This document shows positions 36,212 through 47,560 of a stretch of DNA of 64,000 nt, piece by piece. The DNA is from Betaproteobacteria bacterium (GTDB lineage Bacteria > Pseudomonadota > Gammaproteobacteria > Burkholderiales > SG8-39). The notes under the pieces are model-generated. The model ran no database searches, was not told the DNA's origin, and saw nothing but the letters and a program-made list of their open reading frames with translations. Numbering within the stretch: the first letter of the stretch is position 1; each line of letters begins with the position of its first letter. The position numbers and the translations under genes were made by a program. The stretch lies in contig SCTY01000003.1 of assembly GCA_004297625.1 (NCBI GenBank), positions 372,001-436,000 of the forward strand, written 5' to 3'.

Positions 36212-38124
36212 TCGCTTTCCTTCTCCTCCTCGACTTCATCCTCCGGGGTGGGCAGCGACATGCCCTCCGGCAGCTTCCCGAGGAGGTAATAGTCGAGCAT
36301 GGTGCGCGCGATCGGCGCCGCGGCACGCGCGCCGAAGCCGCCGTTCTCGACCACGATGGCAAGGGCGATGCGCGGGCTCTCGACGGGCGCGAACGCGATG
36401 AACAGCGAATGGTCGCGAAACCGCTCCTCGACTCTGGATTCGATGTATTTCTCGCCCTGCTTGATGCCGATCACCTGCGCGGTGCCGGTCTTGCCGCCGC
36501 TCGTGTACTGGGCGCCGGCAAAGGCGCGCGCCCCCGTGCCTTCCTTGTTCACCCCCGCCATTGCGCGCCTGACGAATTCGATGTACTCGGCACGCACCGG
36601 CACGCGATGCACCCTCGCCGGCTCGAGGTAACGCCGCTCGCCGCTGCGCGGGTTGTCGATATAAGCGACGAGGTGCGGCCGGTACACCATGCCGCCGTTG
36701 GCGAGCGTTGCCACCGCCTGCGCCAGCTGGATCGGCGTGTACGAGTTGTAACCCTGTCCGATGCCGATGGAGATCGTCTCGCCGGGATACCACTTTTGCT
36801 GCTCCGGGCGGCGGAAGCGCTTCACCTTCCATTCCGGCGAAGGCAGAACGCCGGTCACCTCGCCCTGCAGGTCGATGCCGGTGCGCGCGCCGAAGCCGAA
36901 GTTCTTCATGAAGCTGGCAATCGCATCGATGCCCATGTCGTTCGCCACCATGTAGTAGTAGGTGTCCGAAGACACGACGATCGACTTGTAGAGGTCGACT
37001 ACGCCGTTCCCGCCGGGCTTGGAGTCGCGAAAGCGCCGCCCGCCGAACTCGAAATAGCCCGGGTCGTGGATGGTGCTGTTGTAGCGGCGCTTGCCGGCCT
37101 CGAGCGCGGCAAGCGCCATGTACGGCTTGAACGTCGAGCCCGGGGGGTACGCGCCGGCAATCACGCGGTTGTAGAGCGGGCGGTCCGGCGAGTTGTTGAG
37201 CTCGGACCAGTACTGCGGGTCGATGCCGTCGACGAACTGATTCGGGTCGAAGCCGGGTTTCGAGACGAACGCGAGCACCGCGCCGGTGGAGGGCTCGAGT
37301 GCGATCGCAGCGCCGCGGCGCTCGCCGAAAGCGCTCTCGGCCACCTGCTGCAGCCGCAGGTCGAGCGTCAATCCAATGTTGTTTCCCGGCTGCGAGGGCG
37401 TGCGCGACAACGTGCGGATGCCGCGCCCGGCGGCATCGATTTCCACCTGCTCGAAGCCGGTGATTCCGTGCAGCTCGTTCTGGTAGCTCGCCTCGACGCC
37501 GCTCTTGCCGATGGAGTCGGTGCCCCGGTAATTGGCGTCGACGCCCTCTTCTTCGAGCCGTTCCTGATCCTCCTGGTTGATCCTGCCCATGTAACCGATC
37601 ACGTGCGAGGCGATCTCGTCGAACGGGTACTGGCGGAAGAGCCGCGCCTTGATCTCCACCGCGCCGCCGAAGCGGTAGCGGTTGGCGGCGAACTTCGCCA
37701 CTTCCTCGTCGTTCAGGCGGGTGCGGATGGGCAGGCTTTCCGCGTTGCGCGACTCGGCCAGGAGCTTGCGAAAGCGCGCGCGGTCGCGCGGCTGGATCTC
37801 GATGAGCTCGGCGATCTCGTCGATGGTGCGCTCGAGGCTCGCTACCTTGCGTGGAAAGATCTCCAGCGTATAGCCGGAGTAGTTGCGCGCCATCACGATG
37901 CCGTTGCGGTCGAGGATCAGCCCGCGGTTGGGTGGCACGGGGACGATCGAGATGCGGTTGTCTTCCGCTCGCGCGGCGTAGTCGTCGTAGCGCACGACCT
38001 GAAGAAAGAAAAACCGCGCGGCGAGCAGGCCAAAGGCGACGAGCACCACAACGCCCGCGATGCCGATGCGCAAATGAAACTGGTGCAGCTCGCGCTCGTA
38101 GTTCCGGAGTTCTGCGCTATGCAT
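36208..38124 (-). CDS. mrdA: Penicillin-binding protein 2
   Basis: A 638-residue class B transpeptidase. One N-terminal anchor (IAGVVVLVAFGLLAARFFFLQ), the pedestal domain with LDRNGIVMARN, and the transpeptidase with SxxK in GSTFKPYMAL, SxN-type SSDTYYYM and KTGTAQV. It cross-links peptidoglycan during elongation with RodA. The C-terminus is acidic (EDEVEEEKESD). Part of the mreBCD-mrdA-rodA operon. Confidence 0.96.
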   Translation of the reverse strand: MHSAELRNYERELHQFHLRIGIAGVVVLVAFGLLAARFFFLQVVRYDDYAARAEDNRISIVPVPPNRGLILDRNGIVMARNYSGYTLEIFPRKVASLERTIDEIAELIEIQPRDRARFRKLLAESRNAESLPIRTRLNDEEVAKFAANRYRFGGAVEIKARLFRQYPFDEIASHVIGYMGRINQEDQERLEEEGVDANYRGTDSIGKSGVEASYQNELHGITGFEQVEIDAAGRGIRTLSRTPSQPGNNIGLTLDLRLQQVAESAFGERRGAAIALEPSTGAVLAFVSKPGFDPNQFVDGIDPQYWSELNNSPDRPLYNRVIAGAYPPGSTFKPYMALAALEAGKRRYNSTIHDPGYFEFGGRRFRDSKPGGNGVVDLYKSIVVSSDTYYYMVANDMGIDAIASFMKNFGFGARTGIDLQGEVTGVLPSPEWKVKRFRRPEQQKWYPGETISIGIGQGYNSYTPIQLAQAVATLANGGMVYRPHLVAYIDNPRSGERRYLEPARVHRVPVRAEYIEFVRRAMAGVNKEGTGARAFAGAQYTSGGKTGTAQVIGIKQGEKYIESRVEERFRDHSLFIAFAPVESPRIALAIVVENGGFGARAAAPIARTMLDYYLLGKLPEGMSLPTPEDEVEEEKESD

Positions 38125-38133
38125 GCCGTGCGC

Positions 38134-38643
38134 CTAGATGGTCTGCTCGCGTTCGAGGCGGCGCTGCGGCAGCAACAGCAGCCAGGTAATCATCGGCCAC
38201 AGCACCGCGGCGACAAGCGGACTGACGTAGAGCGGCCAGCCCGGGAACGCATCGCCGGCGGCGAGGCGCACGAGAAGCACGAGCGTCTGTGCGATCACCA
38301 GCATTACCGCGACATGCACGGCCTGCAGCAGCGGCCCGAACCATAAGATGCGGCGCGACCACCAGATCGACAGGAACGCGAGAAGCGAATAGGCCAGCGC
38401 GTGCTGGCCGAGCAATACGCCGTTGCCCGCATCGACAACCAGTCCGAGCGCCCAGGCGATGCCCAGCCCCACGAGCCGCGGCTGCCGCACGCACCAGAAA
38501 CTGAGCACCAAGGCGACGAAGTCGGGCACGAGGCGCAGGTCCGGCCAGGGAAGGAAGTCCAGGAAAAGGGCTACCGCGAACGAGGCCGCAATGGTTCGTA
38601 CCTTGGCCGGCCGCAGCAATTGTTCGGATCTACTTTGTGCCAT
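38134..38643 (-). CDS. mreD: Rod shape-determining protein MreD
   Basis: A 169-residue membrane protein with about five helices, starting at ATG 38643 (MAQSRSEQLLRPAKVR). PWPDLRLVPDFVALVLSFW and GIAWALGLVVDAGNGVLLGQ match MreD. It overlaps the mreC end by 14 nt. The usual partner of MreC in the elongasome; longer upstream starts would be antisense-like GC-rich extension and were rejected. Confidence 0.92.
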   Translation of the reverse strand: MAQSRSEQLLRPAKVRTIAASFAVALFLDFLPWPDLRLVPDFVALVLSFWCVRQPRLVGLGIAWALGLVVDAGNGVLLGQHALAYSLLAFLSIWWSRRILWFGPLLQAVHVAVMLVIAQTLVLLVRLAAGDAFPGWPLYVSPLVAAVLWPMITWLLLLPQRRLEREQTI

Positions 38644-39562
38644 CGTCCTTACCCTTGGACCGCGCGCGGCGCGACTTGTCCTGCCGGCGGTCCTTGGCGG
38701 GCCCGGCCTCCCCCGGGCGGGGGGGGCGCGCGGTCTCGTCCGAAAGGACCAGGACGTAGCGCCCGCGGTCGACTCCGGCGGCCGGCTTGCATACCGCCCG
38801 CACGGAGCTAAGTTCCGCGTCGCGTTCAATGCGCACTACCGTGGCGACCGGTAGTCCCGGCGGGTACGTGCCGTCGATACCCGAAGTCACCAGGCGGTCG
38901 CCGTTCTGGATCTCGGCATTCGCCGACATGAAGCGCAGCTCGAGCATGCCCGAGGACCCGCCGCCGAAGGCGACTGCGCGCATGCCGGTGCGCACGACCT
39001 GCACCGGGATGGCCTGGTCGCGGTCGGTGAGCAGCGTGACCTCCGAAACCAGGGGATGCACCCGCGTGACCTGGCCGAGCACGCCCGCTTCATCGGCCAC
39101 CGGGCTGCCGGGCTTGATGCCCTGCTGGCTGCCCCGGTCGATGAACACCTTGTGCGAGTACGGGTCGCGCCCCGCGTACAGGATCTCGGCCGGCGTGGAC
39201 TTGACCTCGACGCGTTCCGCCGCGCCGATGAGCCGCCGCAATTGTGCGGCTTCCGCTTCGGCGGCCCGGTAGCGCTGCGCATCCTCCGCGAGCGCGAGCG
39301 CTTTGGCCCTCAGGGCCGCGTTGTCTTCGACGAGCTGGGCCTGCGTGGAGAAGTAGGTGCCCACCGCGGCGAGTAAATCGATCGGCGCCGTCGCCACCCG
39401 CTGCAGCGGATAAACGACCACGGCGAGCGCGCTCCTCACGCTTTCGGCGTAGCGGAAACGGGCGTCGAGCACGAGAAGCGCAAGCGAGAGCGAAGCGAAG
39501 AAAAACAGCCGAACGAGCGGCGCCGGGCCCCGCTTGAAGAAAGGCGGGGGGCTCTGGTCCAT
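38630..39562 (-). CDS. mreC: Cell shape-determining protein MreC
   Basis: A 310-residue bitopic protein. An N-terminal anchor (LVRLFFFASLSLALLVLDARF), a coiled coil (about 65-110) and the periplasmic beta domains with RDPYSHKVFIDRGSQQGI and GIDGTYPPGLPVATV. The C-terminal tail is highly basic and disordered (KDRRQDKSRRARSKGKDDGTK-like). It activates PBP2-RodA. It follows mreB by 6 nt. Confidence 0.94.
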   Translation of the reverse strand: MDQSPPPFFKRGPAPLVRLFFFASLSLALLVLDARFRYAESVRSALAVVVYPLQRVATAPIDLLAAVGTYFSTQAQLVEDNAALRAKALALAEDAQRYRAAEAEAAQLRRLIGAAERVEVKSTPAEILYAGRDPYSHKVFIDRGSQQGIKPGSPVADEAGVLGQVTRVHPLVSEVTLLTDRDQAIPVQVVRTGMRAVAFGGGSSGMLELRFMSANAEIQNGDRLVTSGIDGTYPPGLPVATVVRIERDAELSSVRAVCKPAAGVDRGRYVLVLSDETARPPRPGEAGPAKDRRQDKSRRARSKGKDDGTK

Positions 39563-39568
39563 CCGGCG

Positions 39569-40703
<1,135 letters not shown>

Positions 40704-40755
40704 GGGAAAAGTCCCAAATTTACAGGCGTAAACGGTAGCAGAGCGCTGCATTTCC

Positions 40756-41043
40756 ATGTCGCTTTCCGACGACCAGATTCGCCGCATCGCGCGGCTCGCC
40801 CGCATCGCCGTTCGGCCCGAAGAATTGGCCGCGGTGGGCGAGCGCCTGAACCGGGTTCTGGGCCTGATCGACCAGATGCGGGCGGTCGACACCGCCGGTA
40901 TCGAGCCCATGTCCCATGCGCTCGATGTGGTTCAGCGGCTGCGTCCCGACGAGGTCACCGAAAGCGACCGGCGGGACGCCTACCAAGCGCTCGCCCCGGC
41001 GGTGCAAGAGGGCCTGTATCTCGTCCCTAAAGTGATCGAATAG
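40756..41043 (+). CDS. gatC: Asp-tRNA(Asn)/Glu-tRNA(Gln) amidotransferase subunit C
   Basis: A 95-residue protein with the GatC pattern: [17 protein letters not shown] at the N-terminus, [16 protein letters not shown] in the middle and [11 protein letters not shown] at the C-terminus. It stabilises GatA and GatB. Divergent from mreB; its own promoter is not obvious in the 143-bp gap, which contains a short GGGA/TCCC inverted repeat at about 40704-40715. Confidence 0.95.
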   Translation: MSLSDDQIRRIARLARIAVRPEELAAVGERLNRVLGLIDQMRAVDTAGIEPMSHALDVVQRLRPDEVTESDRRDAYQALAPAVQEGLYLVPKVIE

Positions 41044-41044
41044 C

Positions 41045-42505
41045 GTGCTGAACGCCACGCTTACGCAGCTTTCGGAAGCGCTCGCCGCAAAGCGCATCTC
41101 CTCGGTGGAGCTGACGCGCGCGTTCCTCGAGCGCATCCGCAAGCTGAACGGCGAGCTCAACGCTTTCATCACCGTCGACGAGGCGCACAGCCTCGAAGGC
41201 GCGAAGCGCGCCGACGAGCGCAGGGCAAAGGGCGAGGCGGGCCCGCTCAACGGGATCCCGGTGGCGCACAAGGACATCTTCTGCACGCGGGCGCTGCGCA
41301 CGACCTGCGGCTCGAAGATGCTCGAGAACTATACGAGCCCGTACGACGCGTACGTGATCGAGCAGTTCGAGCGCGCAGGCAGCGTGCTTCTCGGAAAGTG
41401 CAACATGGACGAGTTCGCCATGGGCTCGTCGAACGAAACCTCGTACTTCGGGCCGGTGCGCAATCCATGGGACAAGCGGCGGGTGCCGGGCGGCTCCTCC
41501 GGCGGCTCGGCGGCGGCGGTCGCGGCGCGCATGGCGCCGGCCGCAACCGGAACCGACACCGGCGGCTCGATCCGCCAGCCTGCAGCCCTTACCGGCATCT
41601 GCGGACTCAAGCCGACCTACGGCGTGGTCTCCCGCTACGGCATGGTGGCCTTCGCCTCGTCGCTCGACCAGGCGGGACCGATGGCGAAAAGCGCTGCCGA
41701 CCTGGCCGTCATGATGAATGTGATGGCCGGCTTCGACGCGCGCGACTCCACGAGCCTCCAGCGCCCGAAGGAGGATTACACGCGCGGGCTGAATCGCAGC
41801 CTGAGCGGTTTAAGGATCGGACTGCCGAAAGAATATTTCGGCGCGGGCATCGAGCCGGGCGTACAGCGCGCGGTCGAGGAGGCGGTGCGCTGGTTCGCCT
41901 CCCAGGGCGCGCAGAGCGTGCCGATCGAGCTGCCGAACGCGAAACTCGGCGTACCGGTCTACTACGTCATCGCGCCGGCCGAGGCGTCGTCCAACCTGTC
42001 GCGCTTCGACGGCGTGCGCTACGGCCACCGCGCGAAAGGGTATTCGGACCTCGCCGACATGTACGCGCGCAGCCGCGCCGAAGGCTTCGGCGCCGAAGTA
42101 AAACGCCGCATTCTCGTCGGCACGTACGTGCTCTCGCACGGCTATTACGACGCGTACTACCTTCAGGCGCAAAAGGTGCGCCGGCTGATCGCGCGCGATT
42201 TTGCCGCCGCCTTCGAGCGCTGCGACATCGTGCTCGGGCCGACCGCGCCGAGCGCCGCGTTCGCGCTTGGCGCGAAGACCGACGACCCGGTCAAGATGTA
42301 CCTGAACGATATCTTCACCATCCCGGCGCCGCTCGCCGGCCTGCCCGCGCTTTCGGTGCCCTGCGGGTTCGACGCAGCGGGGCTGCCGGTCGGCCTGCAG
42401 CTCATGGGCAATTATTTTTCGGAGGCCGTGCTGCTCGGCGTGGCGCACCGCTATCAGCAGGCCACCGATTGGCACTTGCGCGTGCCCTCGGAAACGCCGC
42501 TGTGA
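41045..42505 (+). CDS. gatA: Asp-tRNA(Asn)/Glu-tRNA(Gln) amidotransferase subunit A
   Basis: A 486-residue amidase-signature enzyme from GTG 41045. The Ser-cisSer-Lys triad is visible as the Lys in [10 protein letters not shown] (near 78), the [14 protein letters not shown] loop and the nucleophile Ser in [14 protein letters not shown]. It releases ammonia from glutamine for transamidation of mischarged tRNA. Its TGA overlaps the GTG of the following inserted gene. Confidence 0.97.
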   Translation: MLNATLTQLSEALAAKRISSVELTRAFLERIRKLNGELNAFITVDEAHSLEGAKRADERRAKGEAGPLNGIPVAHKDIFCTRALRTTCGSKMLENYTSPYDAYVIEQFERAGSVLLGKCNMDEFAMGSSNETSYFGPVRNPWDKRRVPGGSSGGSAAAVAARMAPAATGTDTGGSIRQPAALTGICGLKPTYGVVSRYGMVAFASSLDQAGPMAKSAADLAVMMNVMAGFDARDSTSLQRPKEDYTRGLNRSLSGLRIGLPKEYFGAGIEPGVQRAVEEAVRWFASQGAQSVPIELPNAKLGVPVYYVIAPAEASSNLSRFDGVRYGHRAKGYSDLADMYARSRAEGFGAEVKRRILVGTYVLSHGYYDAYYLQAQKVRRLIARDFAAAFERCDIVLGPTAPSAAFALGAKTDDPVKMYLNDIFTIPAPLAGLPALSVPCGFDAAGLPVGLQLMGNYFSEAVLLGVAHRYQQATDWHLRVPSETPL

Positions 42506-43191
42506 GGCTGCTCCTGATTTTCGTCGTGCTGGTTCCGCTCGCTGCGGCCGCGCAGGAAAAGGCCGAGACCCGGGAGCTCGTAGGGCACATCGGCAGCCGA
42601 GCCGCGCTTCTCGTGCTCAACGCAACGCAGGCCAGGGACGCGGGCTGGCAGCTCACCGGCGAATACATCGTGCTGCCCACGCTCGTTCGGCGGTTCCTGC
42701 AAGGCGAGCGCGGCCCCGAGCTCGGTGTCACTACGCTCAGGGAAGGCACCACGCCGATCCTCTACGGCCGCGATCCCGTCGGCGAGCTGCGCGGCCTCTG
42801 GCGCGACGGAATGTTCAAGGGAACGCGCTATGGCCCGGGCGGGCAGGAGCGCGAGCGCTTCGAGTTCAGCGAGGATTTCCCTTCGATGGAGGGCTACAGC
42901 GCGACGGTGCGCTGCGATTCCGTGCTCGCGTACGAGGTCGAGCAGGGCAAGGTGAAGAGCCTCGAATGGCGCTCGCAGGGCTGCACGCTCTCGGGACTCG
43001 AGCAGCAGCCGATGCAAGGCGGCTTGCGCCTCGGGTCGCAGGGTTGCAGCGTCACGCTGCGCGAGGTGGGCGAGGCGGTGAAGGTGGCGGCGCAGGGCTG
43101 CAGCAGCCAATGCGGCGCGGGCTCGCCGCCCGCGCCGCTGGTCGTCGACCGGCGCGGCAGCTGCCGGCTTCTGCGAGCGGAGGCGCGCTAG
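42502..43191 (+). CDS. Exported Cys-rich hypothetical protein between gatA and gatB
   Basis: A 229-residue protein from GTG 42502, overlapping the gatA stop by 4 nt and directly abutting the gatB ATG. It has a clear signal peptide ([17 protein letters not shown]). The mature region begins [20 protein letters not shown] and ends in a segment with six or more cysteines ([30 protein letters not shown]), which may form disulfides in the periplasm. Not recognised as a known family. It is likely expressed with GatCAB although its location differs. Confidence 0.75.
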   Translation: MRLLLIFVVLVPLAAAAQEKAETRELVGHIGSRAALLVLNATQARDAGWQLTGEYIVLPTLVRRFLQGERGPELGVTTLREGTTPILYGRDPVGELRGLWRDGMFKGTRYGPGGQERERFEFSEDFPSMEGYSATVRCDSVLAYEVEQGKVKSLEWRSQGCTLSGLEQQPMQGGLRLGSQGCSVTLREVGEAVKVAAQGCSSQCGAGSPPAPLVVDRRGSCRLLRAEAR

Positions 43192-44637
<1,446 letters not shown>

Positions 44638-44649
<12 letters not shown>

Positions 44650-45264
44650 CCCGTCGCCGCCGCGCGTGAGCTCCAGGTAGCGCTTCTTGTCCGCGTCGTA
44701 CTTCGCGTTGATGGTTTCGGCGTCGCGCTTTTTCGTCTCGAGCAGCTCCTGCTGCGACTTGAGCTCCATCTCGGCGCTCTGCATGTCTTCGGCGAGCTTT
44801 TCGGGCGGCTTGTTGTTGCCCTTGTAGAACTCGAGCTCCTTGTCGTAGCCGGCCTGGCGCTTGCGGATCGCCGCGATGCGAGCCTCGACTTCCTGCGCCT
44901 GCTTGGCGTTGTCGGCGAGCGCGCGCTCGCGCGCGACCTCGATGTCGCGCTCGCTGGAGTAGGTCGCAAGCAGCGCGCGGTTGCGCCGGGACTGCTCCTT
45001 CGCTGCAGCCTCCGCCTCCCGCTTCTTCGCCTCCTCCTCCGCCTTCGCGGCGCGCGCCTTCTGCGCGCCTGCCGGGTCGATGCGCTTGATCACCATGCCT
45101 TCCTTGTTCAGCTGCTCGACTGGCTGTCCGAGGCATTCCTGCGGAATCGTGGAGCCGTAGTATTTCCTGCCATCGTTGCCGACACAGCGGAACGATTGCG
45201 CCTGCGCGAGAAGCGGCGCCGCAATGAGTAGTGCGGTTGCGGTGATGAGGATCTTGCGCGTCAT
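44638..45264 (-). CDS. Exported DUF4124-domain coiled-coil protein
   Basis: A 208-residue protein from ATG 45264, placed 8 nt after a GGGGGGA ribosome site; ATG 45270 would leave no spacing. A signal peptide ([19 protein letters not shown]) is followed by a short DUF4124-like domain ([20 protein letters not shown] with two Cys) and a long charged coiled coil rich in Glu/Lys/Ala (about 60-200). Periplasmic, function unknown. Confidence 0.82.
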
Positions 45265-45304
45265 TGCCATTCCCCCCAAGGGCGGCGACAGAGGCATTCT
45301 AAGA

Positions 45305-45310
45305 TAAAAT
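45305..45310 (+). promoter_or_regulatory. -10-like hexamer of module A (possible leaderless promoter)
   Basis: TAAAAT ends 6 nt before the ATG of the first PyrE gene at 45317, with no Shine-Dalgarno sequence. It would drive the whole module A directon. No convincing -35 was found. Confidence 0.4.
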
Positions 45311-45316
45311 CCCTGC

Positions 45317-46006
45317 ATGCTGTTCGCGGACAGGTCCTTCATCGCCGACATGACGGCCAAGATGATGCTCGAGGTGAAGGCGGTGCACTTCTCCGAGGGC
45401 AAGCCCTTCGTGTTCACCTCGGGCTGGGCGAGTCCGGTGTACATCGACTGCCGCAAGCTCATCTCCTACCCGCGCGTGCGCTCGGCGATCATCGATTTCG
45501 CGACCGCCACCATCGTGCGCGACGTCGGCTTCGAGCAGTTCGATACCGTCGCCGGCGGCGAGACCGCCGGCATTCCGTACGCCGCCTGGATCGCCGATCG
45601 GCTTTCGCTGCCGATGCAATACGTGCGCAAGAAGCCCAAAGGCTTCGGCCGCGGCGCCCAGATCGAGGGCCACATCGAGGAAGGCGCGCGCACGCTGCTC
45701 GTCGAGGACCTCACCACCGACGGCCGAAGCAAGATCAATTTTTGCAAGGCGCTGCGCGACGCGGGCGCGGTCGTCGATCACGTCTTCGTCACCTTCTACT
45801 ACGATATCTTTCCGGAATCGAAGCGCATTCTCCACGACATCAACGTGCGCCTGCACCACCTTGCGACCTGGTGGGACGTACTGCGCGTCGTGAAGGAGGG
45901 CGGCTATTTCGCGCCGCCGGTGATAGATGAAGTCGAGCGTTTCCTGCACGCGCCGGCCGCGTGGTCGGCTGAGCACGGCGGGGTTTCCGCGTTCCCGGAG
46001 AATTGA
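45317..46006 (+). CDS. pyrE: Orotate phosphoribosyltransferase (PyrE, alphaproteobacterial-like)
   Basis: A 229-residue type I PRTase. The flexible catalytic loop is R104-K105-K106-P107-K108-G, matching E. coli R99/K100/K103, and the PRPP loop is [13 protein letters not shown]. It makes OMP from orotate and PRPP. The sequence ([30 protein letters not shown]) resembles alphaproteobacterial PyrE more than the usual betaproteobacterial form, suggesting transfer. It heads a directon with a TRAP transporter and dihydroorotate dehydrogenase subunits. Whether it is the biosynthetic PyrE of the cell cannot be decided here. Confidence 0.88.
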   Translation: MLFADRSFIADMTAKMMLEVKAVHFSEGKPFVFTSGWASPVYIDCRKLISYPRVRSAIIDFATATIVRDVGFEQFDTVAGGETAGIPYAAWIADRLSLPMQYVRKKPKGFGRGAQIEGHIEEGARTLLVEDLTTDGRSKINFCKALRDAGAVVDHVFVTFYYDIFPESKRILHDINVRLHHLATWWDVLRVVKEGGYFAPPVIDEVERFLHAPAAWSAEHGGVSAFPEN

Positions 46007-46025
46007 CCACCTTAAGGGAGATTCC

Positions 46026-47042
46026 ATGTTCAGAACCGTCATTGCAGCCGCCGCAGCTCTTGCGCTCGCGGCGAGCGCGGCCTTCGCTCAGCCCAAGGCC
46101 AAGTACACCGCCAAGATCGGGCACCTCGAAGCGGCCACGCAGCCGCGCCACCAGGGACTCATCAAGGTGGCCGAGCTCGTCAAGACGCGCACCAACGGCG
46201 AGGTCGAATTCCAGCTGTTCCCTTCTTCGCAGCTTGGCAACGCGCGCCAGATGATCGAAGGCACGCAGCTCGGCACCGAAGAAGGCACGGTGATGCCGGC
46301 CGCCTTCCTCGGCGGCTTCAACCCGGCGATTTCGATCCTCGACATCCCGTACATCTTCCCGTCGGACCGCGCGGCGGCGCAGAAACTGCGCGCCGGCCCG
46401 TTCGGCAAAGCGCTGCTCGACTCCTTCTCCTCGCGCGGCTTCGTCGCCATCGCGCTGTGGCCGAACGGGCGCAAGTCGCTCACCTCGAACAAGCCGCTCG
46501 ACTCGCTCGAGGCGCTGCGCGGCCAGAAATTCCGCGTCATGGACTCGAAGATCCTGATCGAGCAATTCGCCGCGGTGAATGCCTCCGCGGTGGCGATCAA
46601 CTTCGGCGAGCTCTATACCGCGCTGCAGACCGGCGTGGTCGACGGCGAGGAGAACCCGCTCGACACCATCTCGACGATGAAATTCCACGAGGTGCAGAAG
46701 TATCTCGTCGTCACCGAGCATGGGGCGATGGAGGACGTGGTGCTGTTCAACCCGGGCTGGTGGAAGAAGCTGCCGGCGGCGCACCGCGCGACCATCGTCA
46801 AGGCCTTCAACGAGGTGCGGCCGGAGTTCGAGAAGAACAAGGACGCGGCGCAGGAAAAGGCGCTGGAGATCATCCGCGCCTCGGGCAAGACCAACGTGCG
46901 CGTGGCCGACGAGAAGGAGCGAGCGCGCCTGCGCGATGCAATGTACCCGCGCGCGCGCGCAGCCTACCTCGAGCGCGGCGGCGCGGAGGGCCAGAAGCTG
47001 ATCGCGCTCTACGAGCAGGAGCGCAAGAAGCTCGGCAAGTGA
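46026..47042 (+). CDS. TRAP transporter substrate-binding protein (DctP family), module A
   Basis: A 338-residue periplasmic binding protein from ATG 46026, with TTAAGGGAG upstream. Signal peptide FRTVIAAAAALALAASAAFA; the DctP fold follows with FPSSQLGNARQMIEG, and LRGQKFRVMDS carries the conserved Arg that pairs with a substrate carboxylate. FGELYTALQTGVVDGEENP is the family signature. It delivers a carboxylate to the membrane subunits encoded next. Neighbouring pyrimidine enzymes make orotate or dihydroorotate a reasonable candidate ligand. Confidence 0.93.
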   Translation: MFRTVIAAAAALALAASAAFAQPKAKYTAKIGHLEAATQPRHQGLIKVAELVKTRTNGEVEFQLFPSSQLGNARQMIEGTQLGTEEGTVMPAAFLGGFNPAISILDIPYIFPSDRAAAQKLRAGPFGKALLDSFSSRGFVAIALWPNGRKSLTSNKPLDSLEALRGQKFRVMDSKILIEQFAAVNASAVAINFGELYTALQTGVVDGEENPLDTISTMKFHEVQKYLVVTEHGAMEDVVLFNPGWWKKLPAAHRATIVKAFNEVRPEFEKNKDAAQEKALEIIRASGKTNVRVADEKERARLRDAMYPRARAAYLERGGAEGQKLIALYEQERKKLGK

Positions 47043-47064
47043 TCTGAGCGCGCTGCTCGCCGCG

Positions 47065-47550
47065 TTGCGGTGGATCGAGCGCGGCGCGGTCGCCGCGCTC
47101 ATGATCGCGATGGCGCTCGCCTACGCGTTCAACGTCGCGGTGCGCGAGCTCGCGCCGACCCACGCCTCGACGTTCGCGTGGATCGAGGAGGCATGCCTGT
47201 TCGGCCTCGCGTGGACCGTGTTCCTCGGGCTCGGCCTCGCGCTCGAGCGCGGCCGCCACATCGCGATGACGAGCCTGCTCGAGCGCTTCGCGCCGGGCCT
47301 GCGGCGCGCGCTCAAGCTGGCCATCGATCTCACCGGCAGCGTATTCAGCCTGTACATCGCGAAGCTTGGGCTCGACATCACGCTGTTCGTGGCGCGCAGC
47401 GGCCAGCTGAGCCCCACGCTCGACGTCTCCATGGCATGGCTCTACGCCGCGATGCCGGCGGGCTTCGTGCTGCTCGCGTTGCGCTACCTCCTCGAGCTGC
47501 CCGCGCCCCAAGGGCGGCTTGCGGCGCGCGCTGCCAGCCGCGAGCACTAA
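47065..47550 (+). CDS. TRAP transporter small permease (DctQ type), module A
   Basis: A 161-residue protein with four membrane helices, from TTG 47065 (upstream non-ATG codons could add a few residues). TFAWIEEACLFGLAWTVFLGLGLALERGRHI carries the conserved W..E and GRH motifs of DctQ. It lies 22 nt after the binding protein and 10 nt before the large permease. Confidence 0.88.
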   Translation: MRWIERGAVAALMIAMALAYAFNVAVRELAPTHASTFAWIEEACLFGLAWTVFLGLGLALERGRHIAMTSLLERFAPGLRRALKLAIDLTGSVFSLYIAKLGLDITLFVARSGQLSPTLDVSMAWLYAAMPAGFVLLALRYLLELPAPQGRLAARAASREH

Positions 47551-47560
47551 GGAGCCCGGC

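Noticed and set aside
36409..38346. Open frame of 645 codons opposite mrdA
   Set aside because: No recognisable domain, composition typical of the antisense of a high-GC gene.
40704..40715. GGGA-AAAG-TCCC inverted repeat upstream of gatC as an operator
   Set aside because: Only 4-bp arms and no repeat elsewhere near; too weak.
47519..47560. Earlier in-frame start for the module A large permease
   Set aside because: It lies in the small permease gene; TTG 47561 has AAGGAG at the right distance.
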